Shown: piece after piece, positions 60,942 to 64,000 of the stretch
How the letters are laid out: each line of letters begins with the position of its first letter
How positions within the stretch are numbered: the first letter of the stretch is position 1
Assembly (NCBI GenBank): GCA_026636295.1
Contig: CP089459.1
Coordinates: forward strand, 682,001-746,000
Source: Medakamo hakoo
Lineage: Eukaryota; Chlorophyta; Trebouxiophyceae; Coccomyxaceae
Length of the DNA stretch: 64,000 nt
Direction: 5' to 3'
Program-made: the position numbers and the translations under genes
The notes under the pieces: generated by a model
What the model was told of the DNA's origin: nothing
Database searches by the model: none
Seen by the model: the letters and a program-made list of their open reading frames with translations, nothing else

Positions 60942-62437
60942 ATGCACGGCGGGGGAACGCGCTGCTTCTGCCCGTCCGCGCCGTCCACGAGCGGGCGGTC
61001 ACTGCCTGCGCCGCGTCCGTCGCCGCTCCCTGCCCGGCGCCGCCGCGCCCGCGGTCGCCCGGCCATGGCGACCGTCGTCGCGCCGTCTGGGCGTAGTCCC
61101 TCACCGTCTGGTGGCCGCGAGTCGGGCGAAGACGGCAGGAATGACGGCAAGCCGTCGCCGTCGCCGGCCATGCCTGCGCCGCCCCGGCCAGGCGGCGGCC
61201 TGGCGCGCCCGTCGCTCGTCGTCGTGGGCGGCAACGCGGAAGGCTCCCGCCAGTGGCGCGACCAGATGACGGCATCGTCCCTTGACACACGGACTGGTGA
61301 GAGCGTCCCCGGCGGTGGCGAATGGGGTGAGGTCGACCGGTCTGGGCAGCGCGCGTTTCTTTTTCTCTCCTGCTCGACGGCACGTTTGGCTCTCACACCC
61401 TGCGACTCACTCCCCCACCCACCCACCCACACCGCACACGACCCAAAACAGGCCCCGTCCCGCGCTCGCCCGCCGTCACCGCCGCCGGCAAAGCAGCAGC
61501 GGCGGCGGGTGCAGCAGCACCAGGCGGCCGCTCGCCCGTGCCGCCGCCCGCAGCGGGGTCCGCGCCCGCCGCCGTCGCGCGGCCGCGTCCGCCGACCGCC
61601 GCCCCACCCTCCACCGCCTGGTCGCCCGCCCCGCACCACCTCGACGCGGCGGGCGTCTGGGCCCGCATCCGCGCCGAGTGCGAGCGCGGCGCGGCGGCTG
61701 AGCCGGCGCTGGCCTCCTTCCTGCACGCGTCCGTCCTGGTCCACCCAACGCTCGCCGCGTCCGTCGCGGCCGTCCTGGCCAACAAGCTGGCCTCGCGCAC
61801 GCTCCTCGCCACCCAGCTCGCCGCTCTGTTCCAGGACGCGTACGCCGCCGAGCCGGACATCCTGGACGCCCTCGTCGCCGACGTCCAGGCCGTCCACGAC
61901 CGCGACCCGGCGTGCGAGGAGCTGGCGCAGGCCGTCCTGTACTTCAAGGGGTTCCAGGCCGTGCAAGCGCACCGCGTGGGGCACTGGCTGTGGAAGGCGG
62001 GCCGGACGACGCTGGCCGTCGCCCTCCAGTCCCGCGTCTCGGAAGTCCTGCACGTCGACATCCACCCGGCCGCCGTCCTGGGGCGCGGCCTGCTCGTCGA
62101 CCACGCCACCGGCGTCGTCATCGGCGAGACGGCCGTCGTCGGCGACTGCGTGTCCCTGCTGCACCACGTCACCCTGGGCGGGTCGGGCACGGGCCGGGGC
62201 GTCCGCCACCCGCGCATCGGGGATGGCGTGTTGCTGGGTGCGGGCGTGTGCGTGCTGGGCCCCGTGACGGTCGGCGCCGGGTCCAAGGTCGGCGCGGGGA
62301 GCGTGGTGGTCACGGACCTGCCCGCGCACTGCGTCGCGGTCGGCGTCCCCGCCCGCATCGTGCGCACGGACGTGGTGGCCCTGCCGGCGGGCGACATGAA
62401 CTTGGTGGACGATTTCATTGAGGACTACCAAATCTAA
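60942..62437 (+). CDS. SERAT: Serine O-acetyltransferase
   Basis: Exons 60942-61296 and 61452-62437 give 446 residues. The enzyme makes O-acetylserine for cysteine synthesis. After a long N-terminal extension the helical SAT domain begins (DAAGVWARIRAECERGAAAE), and the left-handed hexapeptide repeats follow: DIHPAAVLGRGLLVDHATGV, VIGETAVVGDCVSLLHHVTL, HPRIGDGVLLGAGVCVLGPV. The chain ends DDFIEDYQI; the terminal isoleucine is what inserts into the active site of O-acetylserine (thiol) lyase to form the cysteine synthase complex. The first ATG is used; an ATG at 61065 in the same frame would remove an Arg-rich stretch (RRRRARGRPA), possibly giving plastid and cytosolic forms (inference). Confidence 0.93.
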
Positions 62438-62617
62438 GCGCAGGGAGAGAGAGAGAGATGGGGGGAGAGAGGGGATGGCGGATGATGAAGACGGGGTGGA
62501 CCTCCCTGAAAATGGGGTGTTGTTGTTGTGTCCGGGTCTGCGGAAGCACACAGAAATATAAATAACAGCCGGCTAGCGGCTGCCTCACAGGAAAGGACGC
62601 ACTCCTCCCCTCTCCCC

Positions 62618-64000
62618 ATGCGTGCATCCGCGCCGCGGGCCAGTGCGTCCAGCGCACCGGCCGCCGCGCTGGCCGGCGCGCGCGGTCGGCCTGGGCCCAT
62701 GTCCGCGCCGGCTGCGGCGCGCGTCACGCCGCCGCGCTCGCCGCTGTCTCGCCTTGTGCCGCGCACGCAGCTCCACCAACGCTCGGCATCCATTGTCGTA
62801 CACGCCCAGGATGAAGGTACGGGGCCTGGGGCATTGAAAGGGCGGGTCAGGCATGCGTGCCAGCGTGCGGGTCGCCCGGCCGACGCGGGCTGTGATTCGC
62901 GGCGCCGCGCGCGGCCACACCGCCCATTGCGGTGCGCCGGCCGGCCCGCCCAATGCTGGAGGTTTCCCGCCCTGCAACTACGCCCAGCATTGAGCTGTGC
63001 GGTCCAGCATGGACCTAGTGTCGGCAAACTGTGGTTGCCTGACCGTCCCGCCGTCGCACGGCGTGCGTGTTTTTCTTCCGCTCTATCCTCCAACGCTTGC
63101 CCAACCCCCCCTAAAAATGCCACCCTAAAAAAAAACAAACAACAGCCGGCCGCGACACCCGCCCCGGCACCGAGTCCGTCATCATCGTCGGCTCGGGCCC
63201 GGCGGGCTACACGGCCGCCATCTACGCGGCCCGCGCAGGGCTGAAACCCCTCGTCTTCGAGGGCCTGACCGCCGGCGGCGTGCGCGGCGGCCAGCTCATG
63301 ACGACGACCGAAGTCGAAAACTTCCCGGGCTTCCCGGAGGGCATCGCGGGCCCGGACCTCATGGACCGCATGCGCGCCCAGGCGGAGCGGTGGGGTGCCG
63401 TCCTCCTGACGGAAGACGTGGAGGGCGCGGACATCGGCGGCGGCCCGCCCTTTGTCGTGCGCGGCACGGAAACGGTCGCGCGGTCCCACGCGCTCATCAT
63501 CGCGACGGGCGCGACGGCCAAGCGGCTGGGCCTGCCCTCGGAGCACCGGTTCTGGTCGTCCGGCATTTCCGCCTGCGCCATCTGCGACGGCGCGTCCCCG
63601 CTGTTCAAGGGCGCGGCGGTCGCCGTCGTGGGCGGCGGCGACACGGCTGTGGAAGAAGCCCTGTACCTGACAAAGTACGCGTCGTCCGTCCACCTCCTCG
63701 TCCGGTCGGGCGTCCTGCGCGCCTCGGCAGCCCTGGCCGCCCGTGCCAAGGCCCACCCGCGCGTGACCATCCACTTCCACACGGCGGTGGAGGACGCGGA
63801 GCCGGACGCGCGGGGCGCCGCGATGGGCGGCCTGCGCCTCGTCGACACCCGCTCCGGCGAGCTCCGCCGCCTGCCCGTCCGCGGCCTGTTTTACGGCATC
63901 GGCCACACGCCCAACACGGCCTGGTTGGGCGGGGCGGTGCCCCTGGGCGAGGGCGGGTACGTGGCCACGCTGGAGGGCGGGCCCGCGACCGCGGTCCCCG
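62618..64000 (+). CDS. NTRC: NADPH-thioredoxin reductase C (NTRC), 5' part
   Basis: Exons 62618-62816 and 63146 to the window edge; the gene continues beyond the window. NTRC is the plastid fusion of NADPH-thioredoxin reductase with a thioredoxin domain; only the reductase part is visible here. It has a transit peptide ([20 protein letters not shown]), the FAD-binding [40 protein letters not shown], the redox-active [15 protein letters not shown] (CAIC), the NADPH-binding [20 protein letters not shown] and [11 protein letters not shown]. These stretches are closer to NTRC than to NTRA/B. The thioredoxin half would lie to the right of 64000 and is needed to confirm the name. Confidence 0.9.

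Noticed and set aside
1-64000. Bacterial contamination or a bacterial operon island
   Set aside because: Genes with bacterial-looking products (CdsA, SecY, asparaginase, serine acetyltransferase) share base composition with intron-bearing neighbours, carry targeting extensions or introns, and alternate in strand without operon spacing.
1-64000. Transposons, virus-derived elements, CRISPR arrays
   Set aside because: I looked for long direct or inverted repeats, reverse transcriptase, integrase, transposase, capsid-like products and repeat-spacer patterns and found none.

Overview
The window is a piece of a eukaryotic nuclear genome, most likely a very GC-rich and very compact green alga (chlorophyte). 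The evidence is direct: nearly every gene can be rebuilt as exons joined by short spliceosomal introns (about 80 to 480 nt), the products carry plastid and mitochondrial targeting peptides, and the gene set is that of a photosynthetic green cell (PGRL1, plastid SecY, a CCB cytochrome b6f assembly factor, NTRC, the AAE14 type of phylloquinone ligase, plant-type PRMT10). About 37 protein genes and one tRNA gene fit in 64 kb, roughly 1.7 kb per gene. A tiny-genome coccoid trebouxiophyte or similar lineage is an inference from compactness and GC content, not something the sequence proves.

Layout: 1-8.6 kb holds PGRL1, the U4/U6 snRNP protein PRPF4, CDP-diacylglycerol synthase, a SLC25A38-type mitochondrial carrier and a plastid BASS-type transporter. 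9-16.4 kb holds a tail-anchored C2 protein, the proteasome chaperone UMP1, acetyl-CoA synthetase and a plant WD40-like protein. 16.4-25 kb holds cap-binding protein CBP80, an HROB-like OB-fold protein, a protein with an AUX/IAA-like PB1 tail, a TVP38/TMEM64 membrane protein and a DUF1802 protein. 25-34 kb holds two plastid proteins of unknown role, plastid SecY, a conserved protein of unknown role and a MYND+CS protein. 34-44 kb holds a SYP5 Qc-SNARE, PRMT10, deoxyhypusine hydroxylase, asparaginase, sterol isomerase EBP, mitochondrial L21 and U1-70K. 44-56 kb holds UTP13, a small Sel1-like protein, an intron-containing tRNA-Ala(UGC), an ICME-like esterase, uracil-DNA glycosylase, an EFHC/RIB72 axonemal protein and a B3 transcription factor. 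56-64 kb holds a CCB2/CCB4 family protein, a small mitochondrial-like protein, an AAE14-like ligase, serine acetyltransferase and the 5' part of NTRC, cut by the window edge.

The genes do not form a pathway cluster. Functional themes recur (splicing: PRPF4, CBP80, U1-70K; plastid biogenesis and redox: PGRL1, SecY, CCB, NTRC, AAE14), but the order looks like ordinary compact eukaryotic packing, with many divergent pairs sharing 60-370 bp and convergent pairs separated by as little as 51 bp. I saw no transposon, virus-derived element, CRISPR array or bacterial-style operon.

The most unusual pattern is at the level of gene structure. Four genes appear to start with a micro-exon holding only the start codon or the start codon plus one or two bases, each followed by a GTGCGT or GTGCGC donor. 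Two other introns appear to use a GC-AG pair (GCGAGC and GCGAGT donors). All exon structures here are predictions read by eye from frame, homology and splice sites.
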